A stretch of 64,000 nucleotides of DNA from Plasmopara viticola. Its lineage: Eukaryota > Oomycota > Peronosporomycetes > Peronosporales > Peronosporaceae. This document shows positions 23,601-34,699 of this stretch, one piece after another. The notes under the pieces are model-generated. The model was not told the origin of the DNA, ran no database searches, and worked only from the letters and a program-made list of their open reading frames with translations. A program made the translations under genes and the position numbers. Each line of letters begins with the position of its first letter. The stretch's first letter is position 1. The DNA lies in assembly GCA_001695595.3 (NCBI GenBank), contig MBPM02000093.1, positions 211,068 to 275,067 of the forward strand, read 5' to 3'.

Positions 23601-26600
23601 TGATTCGCGTTGTTGAAGCAGTCTTTACCGGTGTTTATTCGTCCGTCAGCAAGCGCCGTGGAGCTTATGCAGTGAAAAGTGATCTTAGTGCACAATCAAA
23701 AATATGTTTGACCTTCTGGTTTGATACCAGTAGAAGGGCATCCAATATTCAGCATAGCAGACCGTCAGACGCAGCAGTAAACGGTGGAACTCTATCAGAC
23801 ATCACCGTGCCTGGACGGTCATGGTATTAGAACACTGAATTCATAAACAGCTTTTTGGTTTATTTCTTAATTGAAGAGGCTAAATTATCTTTTGAATTTA
23901 TTAGCTTACCCAAACGAAACACATTTACCACTATGCATATGCTGAGAACAAATTCCTTTTATTTACAAATCTTTTCAATCTGAATTTGTTTTGAATGTTC
24001 GGGGCCTGACAAGAGTCTCAAGCACGTGCATTCAGTCGTGCAGCAGCTTCTTCTACTTAACCAGGCAAAAAAGGTCAAGCGGGACACTTCTTTCTGGGAT
24101 CATTTTGAGTGCAAAGCTTAGCTTTGCTGGGCGCGGAAAGAAACAATTACACTTCTACGAGCACCAATTAGCTTCTATTCAGACAGCGTAGCCATTTTAC
24201 CGTAAAGTCATCACGGTAAGCGTCTGATCGACTCGGAAACGAGTGACAGAAGGTTATTGTGGTGGAGTATGAATATAAACGGAAATTTGATGTATAAATT
24301 CGGTATTTTGTCCGCACATTAAGGGTGGAAGAGGTGATCCCAAACCCGCGCTTGTAATACGAGGACCTAGCGCTTCACTTGTTACTGTACTTGACCATCT
24401 TAGAGGTGATTTGTCACCGGTCATTTATGCGATAAAGCTGTAGTCTGAGGTCACAAACGTAAAGTGCTTCATCCAATAAGGGTAAACTTTGGGCTGCAAC
24501 ACGCTCGAAGTACACATAGGTGCTTCAATCTAGCCGTGGTCTTGATAGTGCTGGGAAGCGACAGCATAGCTGTCGCAGCTACATGCCTAAGAAGAGCGTA
24601 AATTCAGGTTTGTAATCTTCGGTTTAAGCTTTAAATAAGTACAAGGTACATGCCTGACTATGAGAGTTAGTGTTAGCCTAGATTTTGCTCGTACATTACC
24701 TAACCAAAACTTAACTTTATTTAAATTTGACAGTGAATTCACATGCGTGGTTTTACAATCACTATTTAGCATAGTTCCCTTTAATCTTGTAGTTTTTATC
24801 TCCTCTAATTCTGTAAATAGCTATCCGACCATGTTTTGCCTTTCTGTTGGCTTTCCAGTATTAAGTAATACTTGACTTACTGTAACACTGTCACACATTT
24901 CCCATCACAGTTCGGACTCCTGAAATTTATATGGACAAAAACGTTTCTTCTTTGTCAATAAGACATCATAGCTGTGACTTCTGTAACTTATTCCACGCAA
25001 CGCATTAACCGAATGAGCCTTCAAGCCCGCTTCGAAGAAACAGAATACGTGTCATACGGCTACCTTGCCATCCACACGTAGTGCATTGTCGAAGGCAAAA
25101 ACGGCAGGAAACACGAGTCGAGCTCGCTGCAATCGAATATTACACATTTTAAACGTTACACCTCAGATTTTAGACCCCAAATCTATCTTTTCGTTGGAAT
25201 AAAGTTTAACTCCAACTTTGGCTTAAATTTTAGCCTCGACTTTAACTACGACTTCAAAATTAGGTCAACATCAACGTTAACTTGACTTCAGCTTCAACTT
25301 CAATACCTTCAGGTGTACATCAACTCCAACTTGACTTCAGAATCGACGGTAACTTCGAGTCAATTGCAACGTCAACTTGACTTCGATGTCAATTTATTAA
25401 CGCTTCAACATCAACTTCAACTTCAACTTTAAAGTTGAACGTTAAGCAAATGTTCAACTTTCAACTTTCACTTTTAGCTTCTACGTTTGGTTTTCAGGTT
25501 TGGCTTTTAACTTCAAGTTGGGTTTTGAGTTTGACTTCTAACCTTCACCCTTCAATTTTCAAATTTGATTTTCAATTTGTTACATTCTAAAACATCATGT
25601 ACGACACAAAAATGACCGGACGACAACGATGATAGGTCGACTTCACGTGCGTGCCTACTACAACAAAAAATTACTTCGCTTCGTTTAGCTAGCTTCTCAT
25701 TATTTTAGTCAAATGAAGAAGCAGCTGCAAAATAGCCACTGCAGTTTAATACAAACGCACCCACTTAGCCAATTCAATTTTTTAAAGCCTGGACCCGCCC
25801 CGAGCAATTTGATTAAGGTTGAATTCGCCGCATCCAGCAGCTAGCAGCCCGCCGCAACCCGTAAAGAAAATGATTTCGGCAAGCTTCATGGAATGCATAG
25901 TGGCTCTCACTGTTTTACCAATGAGAGGCAGGGAGTACGACCTCCCCGCAATATGCACTATACCAAGGTCTCTTTGCTTTGATGTCACTAGCAATCGACA
26001 ATGGCTTCTACAGTTTTGAAACAACATGCGCCAAGTGTTTCACCTCGACTCAATTTCCTCGAGACAGACATCGTGGCACTTTCTACCCATAGTTATATGA
26101 CACCAGTCTTCTTCCAGTGGCTGTGTCTACGCAGGATTCGGTACCAACGCTTACACATTGACCTTTCTAGCCAGCAATCAGCACCAAATTTAATCGCATA
26201 TTTTTCAGTAATGTCGAGCGTTCTTCTAATGGTTCTTCAAAATGCGGGTAGAGTTAAGCCTTAACGTCAGTAGTCACTTCATTTTTGTAGATAGCTTTCC
26301 GGCATACATCATAATGACTGTCTTCCATCAACTCCTTTTAGCGCGATTTTTTTCGGCCATATAATGAAGACTGAATTCTATGTATGACTCTTATCTGTGT
26401 TTTATCGTACCTCCAATTACTGATAAGCGATTTGACAATCAATTTAGGCACACTCTTTCGCAATGCGAACGTAAATTCGACAATCAATACACGATTTGCT
26501 CATGAAAATGATAACAAAAATTAGCTGCTTGGAGAGAAGACGTTTGACGGTAAGCTAAGCAAATTTTATCGAAGGTATGAGTTACGCATTTTCCAATCAT

Positions 26601-28780
26601 CGACGGACGGAAACATGATCGGCACACGAAAAAGCAGTAGTAAAAAGTTGAGAAGATGCATTTTATACGAGCGTTTCAGACTGCTGAGAAATACAAGAAC
26701 ATTTGTCGAATGCGAATCTATTATAAAGAAACCTACAGAAGGATGAAAGCGTATCATGTTTGCCAGTAAAATATGGCCATCACAACATATGCAAGCTTGT
26801 ATTAGCCGGCGGCGTCGAAGACGAAAGTTCTTGATGGTCCGTGCATAAAGCAAAACTTTAGAGCGTTCGTCATGCTAAATGACTACTATTTGAGAGTCGA
26901 TAAGTTGTTCACGGCAAATGAAGGATGCCGCTATTGGCTTCGTGCTTTATGTAGACTAGGTCATCTTTGTGATTTGTGGGATTTTCGCAACACCTTTTAA
27001 TTTAATCGTAATGTCACAGTCAAATCAGAAGGGCAGTAATTTCTCTCCGGCGAGGCTTTTGCTTGAAGTTTTTCTAGTGCTTTTCTGAGGCAAAAAATGT
27101 CGTTGTGTTCAGTATGTCATCGGAAGCTTAGTGGCCATGGACATTCATACCAAACAATGTAGTATATCAGTCAAAAAAGTCTTATCGCGAATTCTGGATG
27201 GATACAATTGAGGTACTGTGGGAATACGCAATGCGAGTTGCACAGTTGATGGCAACTACAGAGCCTGTTTGCAATACGCCAGTACCATGCCACAGACAGC
27301 ATAACTTCGTCACAGTTTCTACCAATCAGATGTGTCTCCTACATTTTGTGTTTATCCCTTCTGAAAATCTTTTGAATAAGAGATGTCTAAGCTGTACTTA
27401 TACTATTTCAACGAAATGGCGTTTTCAGCGTTTGCAGTACCTATTCCGACCCACACTGTAGAAAGCTCTTCTTAAGTCAATTTAATTATCGGCGGCTTGA
27501 GATTTGCGTGGTACTCAGCTTTAAAGGTAGAAGTAATTTTTGGTTCTATACTTCGCAACGATAAAGAGCCAAATGACCTTTTTCTGCGATGGCGGAGGTG
27601 CTTTGTCGCAGTTCGTTGTGCCAGCAAAAACATATGAATTGCAACATACATTGTGTTACCTTGACTTAACGAGAGCACATTGTTCTAGCAGTGCGCTACT
27701 GATAGCAAATCTAACGCGTCGAAGGTGACACATAATGGTCGCTCTGAGTCCTGCAAGGTCAAAATTTGTACGTTTCAGAGGCTTAGTTGAAAAGCGTCTT
27801 AATTTTTAGGTCTCTCTTGCCCAAATTGTGTTTTTTAGGTACATCGTACAACAGTCTTACCGCTTTTGCATTGTAATTGAGCAGGATATGTCCGAGACAA
27901 GGCACGTCCAAAAGTCAACTTAACTGAATTATCTCACCAATGTATGACGTTCTCGACCTTTGTAATATCTAACCGAAGGTCGTTCTTATCAAAAAAGAAA
28001 CTTTCTTCAAGCTTATTTGTGTGCTTACACTCGCGTCTATCTTACCCGTGCCCTGCAAGACTATGGACACAATTATTGTCAACGTGTGTCTGAGCATACG
28101 CCAAGTAAAATCTGATAGAATAGCGACACCAGCCGATTACCCGTCACAGACGCTTTTGATAGTCCTTTAAGAAGCGCCCTTGGATTACTGACCGCGTTCA
28201 GTAATATATCACTAATTTGCATGCGATTTCATTGATACTCAGCGACTTTTGGATTGGGCTGTACGTTGTACATCCTGGTATAGTGTTCAAAGCACATCAT
28301 TTGTCAGAATTAGCCTTTGGTTGCCACTTGTAGCTGATTGCAAGCAAGCGCGGTGCGTGACTTGACTATTGGCTATCCGAAATAAAATAATGGTGCGGAT
28401 CGGAAAATCTATTTTTTCCTCCCATTCTCGCGTCGAGCTTTGCCCGAAAAAGAAAGCGGCAGCGACGTCGCACTGATCTTAAGATGAGTACTTTGCTGTA
28501 TCGTGCACGATTTTGCTCTAGACCAACGTAAATTTATTACAAACCTCAAGCCGCGGTTAATGCCGGAAGAAAGTTTCGTGAGATAACACCTGTAATTCGT
28601 CTTAAAAAGGTATCAGAAATCCGACGGATCCTAAAAAAATACAATTAATTCCTTGCATTATATGCTCTCTTAGCGTTTTATAAGACCCCTTCGTCGAGTA
28701 GTAATAAGAGCCTGAGGTGGAATCATCATCGATGCGCTGAAAAGAAGGTGATAGGAGACAGGCATTCCAATAAACACCAA
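20664..28780. other. Long intergenic region without a supportable gene
   Basis: About 8.1 kb, AT-rich, with frames of at most about 95 codons and no domain I recognise. It contains the degenerate CAACTT tract at about 25170-25575 and a small perfect hairpin at 24558-24576 (gcgacagc-ata-gctgtcgc). It leads directly into the left arm of the palindromic element near 28.8 kb. No matching element terminus or target duplication was seen at that edge. Confidence 0.6.
25170..25575. repeat. Degenerate hexanucleotide repeat (CAACTT/CAACTTGA type)
   Basis: For about 400 bp the plus strand is dominated by variants of caactt, cttcaa, acttga and tcaact. Around 25425-25450 the orientation flips: caactttaaagttgaac is an inverted junction. 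After that the motif becomes ggtttt/ttcaac-like. It looks like an old simple-sequence array that has decayed, with a strand inversion inside it. No coding potential is seen. Confidence 0.7.
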
Positions 28781-28789
28781 AAAGCTGTC

Positions 28790-29476
28790 TACAAAAGCAC
28801 TATTAGCGATCTTGTCCTACAAGCGCAAATTGTGGCTCGTTCGGAAGCACAGGTGATATTGCAGCTACTGGTAGTTTCACAGCAACAATTTTGGGTAGAT
28901 TTTATACGAATATTCCCCAATCAGCTATTACGACCGTTGAACCCTTGATAGAACTTGTAATAATACGAGCCATTCATTTACAAATCTTGGGATAAAGGCT
29001 CTGGATTAAGCTGTCTAGATGGTAGCTATTTGGTTATGAGTGTATTTTTAAAATCGAATGCCACTCCTTGTCAATTCCAAATAGAGGTATATGATGGCTC
29101 TTATTCCACTACGATTACTGCAACCTGGATAGACAATATTCGTTCAGTCGATCTTCGGTTTGGAACGGAAAACGCAACTACAATGACTCTGACAGCCAGT
29201 GGGCGTCTCGGACTCGGAACAATCACACCAAGCTCTCCTTTAACAGTTAGCACATTCGGAGTTGGCTCAAGTACGGTCTATACACTTCGGATAGATTCTG
29301 GGATGACCGAATTAGTACTTGGTTCGATCGTTTATCCAGCCGCTGCTAGTTTCGGGGGCTACATTGCCTGCACTGCCATGGCTATAAATTTTGATAGGAG
29401 TCTGAAAAAATTCCCTGCGCCTCTCGATCGTTTAAAACGACTTAACAATAGTGTAAAAGTCAAGCTTTACGAATAA
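28790..29476 (+). pseudogene. Fibre-like protein, C-terminal part (left copy)
   Basis: The frame from 29030 gives 148 residues, with related coding traces from about 28,790 in other frames. It contains the tail-fibre signature GRLGLGTITPSSPLTV and ends in FDRSLKKFPAPLDRLKRL...VKLYE. That end resembles the start of the S74-type intramolecular chaperone of fibre and spike proteins (SDxRLKxxI...LxxLxxL...YE). The N-terminal part present in the right copy is missing here. Similar fibre proteins occur in phages and in large DNA viruses; host-binding function is inference. It differs clearly from the right copy (see findings). Confidence 0.6.
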
Positions 29477-29989
29477 ATTGAGTCAGATAATTGATCAGGT
29501 GTGGAAGTAGGACTCAGTCTTAGGTGACGGTGTTTTCTAAACTCCTGACGGAAAGTCTGAAATATTTGAGAGTAGTATCAGCAATACAAAAATTGGTGTG
29601 TACCGAGGATAAGCGAACGAAGCTATAAGAAATGGAAATCTCAAATCGCAGATGTCTTGACAGTGTTTTTTTTCTAGGCTGGTAGGCCCTCAATCGACCA
29701 CCATTTGTTTGAGTCGATGCATTTGCGTTTTCAACTTGTAGCGATCAATTGCCCAAACGGCTGCTTAAGCTTTCTTAGGACGCTCACTAAAAGATAAGCG
29801 TTTTCGTTATCGCATTCAGCTCAGCAACATTGGGATCGGCGTTATCGCCATAGCTACCCCTTGAATTTTTGCAATGATGCGCGTATTGATGAAGAGCATT
29901 TTGTCTCGGATCATAGTATACTAGTGATATTATCGCAAAACTCGTTACCCGACATGAGATGGTTGCTATACATACTCACCGTGGAGACT

Positions 29990-30193
29990 TCAAGTGCTTA
30001 ATTTTACTTTGAGCATCTTTGCCTGACCCAAGCTCTCCTTTGAGCTTATCATACTCGGCTCTAAGCGTCTGTAGCGTTTATCATGGAATTGATGCTGGGA
30101 ATGTGTGAAGGCAGAATTTTTTTTGTCATCTATGGTGACTTTAACAAAATCGTTTAGGTCTATGTTCTGCTCATAGACGAAATTCTTGATCAT
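29990..30193 (-). pseudogene. Unknown element frame, 67 codons (left copy)
   Basis: It reads MIKNFVYEQNIDLNDFVK and onward; after a frame change it continues as a charged, coiled-coil-like segment (EYDKLKGELGSGKDAQSKIK). The counterpart at 46984-47187 is essentially identical, including the frame change. No family recognised. Confidence 0.4.
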
Positions 30194-30550
30194 AGCTTGA
30201 AGAATATCACTAATCGAACACTAAGGACCGCATCTACGTCTAAAAGGCTGCACCAATACAAGTGTCGTAACTCCAAGGTCTGGCAAACGAGTTACTTACT
30301 ACCTAGATGCCGATATACGCACGCCAATGAAAAGTTAATTTTTAGATCTCATTAAGGTTTTACATTCTGCCACGTCTGACTTTCTTCTTTCAATGGAGCA
30401 TACTAGATAAAATAAAAATATTGTATACTATTTTTACAACACTGTTTTAATTTTGATTTATAATCCCGTTGATTGTGATAAAAAAACAAATAACAGTAAA
30501 TTTAAGGTGGACTGACGTCCAAGCGAACTTTTTTGCTTCGCAAAGCCCCT

Positions 30551-31172
30551 TCAATCTTCGTTTGAACCGGCTTCTTTCAAACCACGACCCTGTAATTTAG
30601 GTCGAGCATCCGAATGTCGTTTTGCTTTAGACTGATAAACTGACTTACTAGCAATTAGAGCTGAACAAGCTGCTCTCAGAGCAAATCTCACTGCTTTTGA
30701 GTGAGGTCCCTTGACAGCCAGCTTAGCCGCTTCAAAACGGTTCCAAGTCTCGCCATACGTCTGAAAATTTATCTTCAGCGTCATCACGATGTTTCTGTAG
30801 GTCTTCGTCATGGTATTCCCCTATACTTTGTCGCATGATATCCTGTGCAATCCCTACAATGGCCTTGCTTAGGACTATCGAAGTTAGGTCAAGTTTTCTG
30901 ACGGTCTTCATTCGGTTTCTTTTCCGGATTTGACCTCGCCGCTTTTTTATCATTTGAAGGAGATTCATAACAATATTTGAGAGGTATACGTCTGATTCGT
31001 CAAAGTGATTATGAACGTAGTCATCCATTGAATACTTTTCACCAATTCCTTTAACGCGACACCAGACACTAAGTTTATGTTTCTTGCTGCAGTCATCGAT
31101 CGTGAGGATATTGAAAGGCTGGGAGGCTGTTGGCTGACCGGAATAGTAATCTGTGCCCAGCCTGATACCCAA
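30551..31172 (-). pseudogene. Unknown basic protein of the element, one frameshift (left copy)
   Basis: Two overlapping frames (31172-30732, 146 codons; 30811-30551, 86 codons) read as one protein of about 210 residues if a single base is skipped at a four-T run near 30,737. The first part begins MGIRLGTDYYSGQPTASQPF and contains a basic cluster (KKRRGQIRKRNRMK). The second part is Ala/Lys/Arg-rich (AVRFALRA, QSKAKRHSDARPKLQGRG). The right copy carries the same frameshift. The basic C-terminus could bind DNA or RNA; no family is recognised. Confidence 0.5.
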
Positions 31173-31887
31173 TTTCTAAAAACAACATTAGGAGGCATTC
31201 AGAATGGAATAGCAATGTCTTCGCTCGCCAGCTGAGTACAATAACTAAGTTGGATTTGCTTAGTATCGCTGTCGGGATAAATAGATTCTCATGTCTGTCT
31301 TTATTCAGTTCACGTGTCGCGCCTTTTGATAATCGTCGTCGGTTGTTTGAAAACTTTCAACAGTTCACGTCAGGTGTCCCAACCATAGATAATTCTAATC
31401 CTCTGTTCTTAACAATGCTTAAGATGTACTGAGCGTCGATTGCCAATTAACATAATTGATCGTCAAGTTGTGCTTCAGAATGATTTTTTACCATAAACAT
31501 TGGTAGTTTTCCTGTAAGTTCAAACATACTGACGAAGATTATATTTATCAACTTTGAACTTTTCTTTGGAGACAGGAACGATGCTCTTCATAAGCCCATT
31601 TGATACCAGCAACAACATACTCTTTAGTAAAATCCAGAGCAGTTTTCTGTTACTTTGATAAAGTTTGAAACTAACTCGCATGAATCGAGCTATCACATAA
31701 GCTGAATCAGTCGTCAATAATTAGAACGATAGAGGGCGTACGTCGATGCAGTCAACTATAAACGAAGCTAAAGCCACAAAAATGAAGACCGCTCTTATAC
31801 ATAATCGTGGATAGATAGGTCAGAAAGAGAATGACAAGAGGATCGACTATGCTTTAAAGACTCAACAAGAAAATTTTCGACAAACAA

Positions 31888-32319
31888 TTAGCTTGATGGA
31901 GCACGACCCTCTAGAGATAATTGGTATTGATGGTTACTAAGTCCAAATTTAAACCCAAAAATGGTCATACTCTGCATAAACTTCCTAATAAAGTCGAGCG
32001 ATTTCCATCTAGTGACTAATGCAAATTTGGGTAGCTGTACGTAGCGGGAAAAATTATAAATCATAAGAAAATTAAGTCTGAATGATATGACTACTTCGTT
32101 AAGTGATGTATGAGAGGATCCAACATGGGAAGTGCAAGACAATCTCTAATTGGTCAACAAGAGTCGGGAATCAACCCTCGAGAAGAAGTACTGGCCAACA
32201 ACAACAAAATGAATCGCGATGTTGACTATGGTAAAGCATACACTATGATAAGAAAAACACTCTCTGCTACAAGCCGCTACGATCAAATCATATATCATAG
32301 GATAATTTTTCGGAAGTAG
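31888..32319 (+). pseudogene. Unknown element gene, + strand remnant (left copy)
   Basis: A 69-codon frame at 32110-32319 (MRGSNMGSARQSLIGQQESG, later MNRDVDYGKAYTMIRKTL) is preceded by short coding-like pieces in other frames from about 31,885 (KFKPKNGHTLHKLPNKVERF). It points toward the hairpin at 33442, opposite to the polymerase. A structural gene would fit this place in Polintons, but I cannot recognise a capsid fold from these fragments. Confidence 0.35.
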
Positions 32320-32964
32320 AATATAACCATGTATTTAAATAGAAAGTCATGCCATATTCCAAATGCTTGAGCAATCAATGAGAGCTCACAAAGCTGCGAC
32401 ATAAAAAATGACTCGTTCAGGAGGTAAGTCGAATCAAGAATGAGCTGATCTTATTAAATCACAGCCAGCTTTCATACACTAATTCTAAACAAAAAAATAT
32501 CGTCATGAGCAGATATTCAAAACTTCATTCCATCGTATCAATTGGTACTTTTAAATGAAAGAAATGGTATCCGTCATACACATCAACCGTTTCGTCATAA
32601 CTTAGTTATGCAAAGTTTGTGGTAAATATTGCAGACATTGAGCGATCGTTTTTTAATATCGAATCCTATACGACTCGAGATGTTTCCTAATTTATAATCC
32701 CTTGCTGAGCGAGAGCAAAACGACAAGAACTTCTTTTACGAGACAGCGGCGCCTCCGACAGGCAAAATCAAGCGCGGCATGTATAAAGGTACATCGTAGA
32801 CAAGCGATGTCGATAAAATATATCTTTAGCGGACGCATCAGCTCAACGCCAACTCAGACAGATTTGTCTCGTGCTTAAAAAAAATTAATGAATTCTCTCA
32901 TACAAATCCGAGGTCTCAACATCTTTCCACAAGTAAATACGGCTGATAGTGGGATGCAAGTAAC

Positions 32965-33165
32965 ACCCGATACAACTGATAACAAATTACAGGGTCGCTC
33001 TCATATAATTGACAAAAATTTACAGGGTCGCTCTAATACCACTGACGAAATTTCAGGCTCGCCCTGATACCACTGACGGAATTTCAGACTCGCCCTGATA
33101 CAATTGATAAATGATTAGAAGCTCGCTCCGATACAAAAGATTGATACTTTCAGGTCCATCTAAAT
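32965..33165. repeat. Tandem repeat of about 31-33 bp (left copy)
   Basis: About six degenerate units of the form ataccactgac.aaatttcaggctcgccctg. In one frame the first units read DTTDNKLQGRS, HIIDKNLQGRS, NTTDEISGSP, so the array was probably an 11-residue coding repeat. The right arm has the matching array at about 44,020-44,220. Confidence 0.6.
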
Positions 33166-33441
33166 TCTAAGATTGTCGGTTTTGACACTCATCTTACAAT
33201 ACCGCCTAAAAACGCAATGGATACGGAGGGTCAAGTTGATTTAAGGGCCTGGATTAAATGATTATTTAAAGAAAAGCATATCGGGTTGCTCTTCGAATTG
33301 TTCCCATCCAAGGCAAGAATGGTAAAGATGTTCCGAAATACCGTCTAAGAGTTAAATAGTCTCTTAGTTCCATCGTAAAGGACAAAAATAGATAGAATAA
33401 TACAACGGTCGATTGAATTGCTACAAAATCAAAATTTTGAT

Positions 33442-33475
33442 AACCCCTCGATCCACTTCGACGGATTGAGGGGTT
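33442..33475. terminator. Strong hairpin between convergent element genes (left copy)
   Basis: aacccctcgatcc and ggattgaggggtt form a 13-bp stem (one G-T pair as RNA) around an eight-base loop, followed by ctttttaa. The polymerase-side genes come from the right on the minus strand and the unknown gene from the left on the plus strand, so the hairpin lies between convergent 3' ends. The second copy at 43707-43740 keeps the stem. Confidence 0.6.
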
Positions 33476-33564
33476 CTTTTTAATAATTAGTAATGAGTGT
33501 ATCAACTTTTGCTCACTTGCAAAATTTTGATGCCATCTAAACTGTTTCTGCTCGCTTGTTCTTC

Positions 33565-33805
33565 AGTAGCTTGGCAAAAACCAATCGCTGTCAACATTTA
33601 CATCAGATCCATTTGCCATGACACTGGATTGTTTGGTCATTCTGGAATCATTGTAGGTGACCGTTTGCTCAACGTGCTGCTCGATGTCGAGCTTAGTCTT
33701 GTACCAATCCTTGACTCCTTTCAATGTAATAGATGGATCATTTTGATTGGCTTTTTCGTGCAGAGAATTTGCTGCGATAACCCTGTTTCTTGCTCAGAGT
33801 ATGAT
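33565..33805 (-). pseudogene. Possible Polinton integrase N-terminal piece (left copy)
   Basis: Mirror image of 43,380-43,618. It encodes a region reading QNDPSITLKGVKDWYKTKLD, preceded in another frame by KKQGYRSKF. The pattern G-Y-x-S, then an Ile-Thr-x-x-x-Val-Lys-x-W, resembles the N-terminal part of Polinton integrases. The DDE catalytic core was not found. The left copy has its own indels. Confidence 0.3.
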
Positions 33806-34699
33806 CACTCAAGTAATGAATCCATTGCTTATAAGTAAAAAACTGAACCAGTTTTTTTCAGGACTACTATATCACATATTCAAAGGCATGGTAGTGATTT
33901 CATCTTTCAAGACAAGGCTCTTATCGTAAATGAGATTAGAATTGTTTTTGTTCGCCTATAAGTAACAAATAGCTTAGTTTTCTCAACCATTTAAAGCCCT
34001 TGTTTTTTCCTGTGAGCATGATGCGTTCTTTGACAACGTATTCAAAGGTCTGAGGACAAAGTACGTTCGAGTTCCGTGATCTGTAAAATTCTTTAGCTAG
34101 AGGTTGGTCTTTGGCAGCTTAGTCTTCTTGTCGATTTTATCACCTAAATAGCAGATATAGTTCTCGGAACTGAGACTGATTATCACATTGCAACGAAAGC
34201 TTTCTTGTTGAGACTCGGGATACGACGATCAAATGACGCATTTTCCTTTGTCATAGCGCGGATGGTATTTTCATCTGACATGAATTGAATTTCCTTTTGC
34301 TTGCTTTAGTCCATACCTGATCGACTAAAAGCACTATTGCCAACCAATTTCATCATCTTAGTTAGCATGCTGCTGCTCTTGGCAAACTCATGGACAACAG
34401 ATACTTCTTTGATTAGTTTCTTAAAGTCATCAGATTGAAAGGCATAGTCTTTAAATTTAGATATAACCGTCTCAGTTGATATCTGATGATATGGAAGCCC
34501 TTTAAAATATTTTTAACATCGTCTTCATCATCTTCTAAACGCCACTTCAAGACAGTTTTAAGGTTGTTTCAAATAAATCCATTGCTTTGTTTACATCTCC
34601 CTTGCGTCGTGCATCGGACACTTAGTTCATCAACGACTTAAAAGGTTCGCTTCGTGATCAACATTCCAGAATAGAGATTCATCTTCTGAAGAGACGTTT

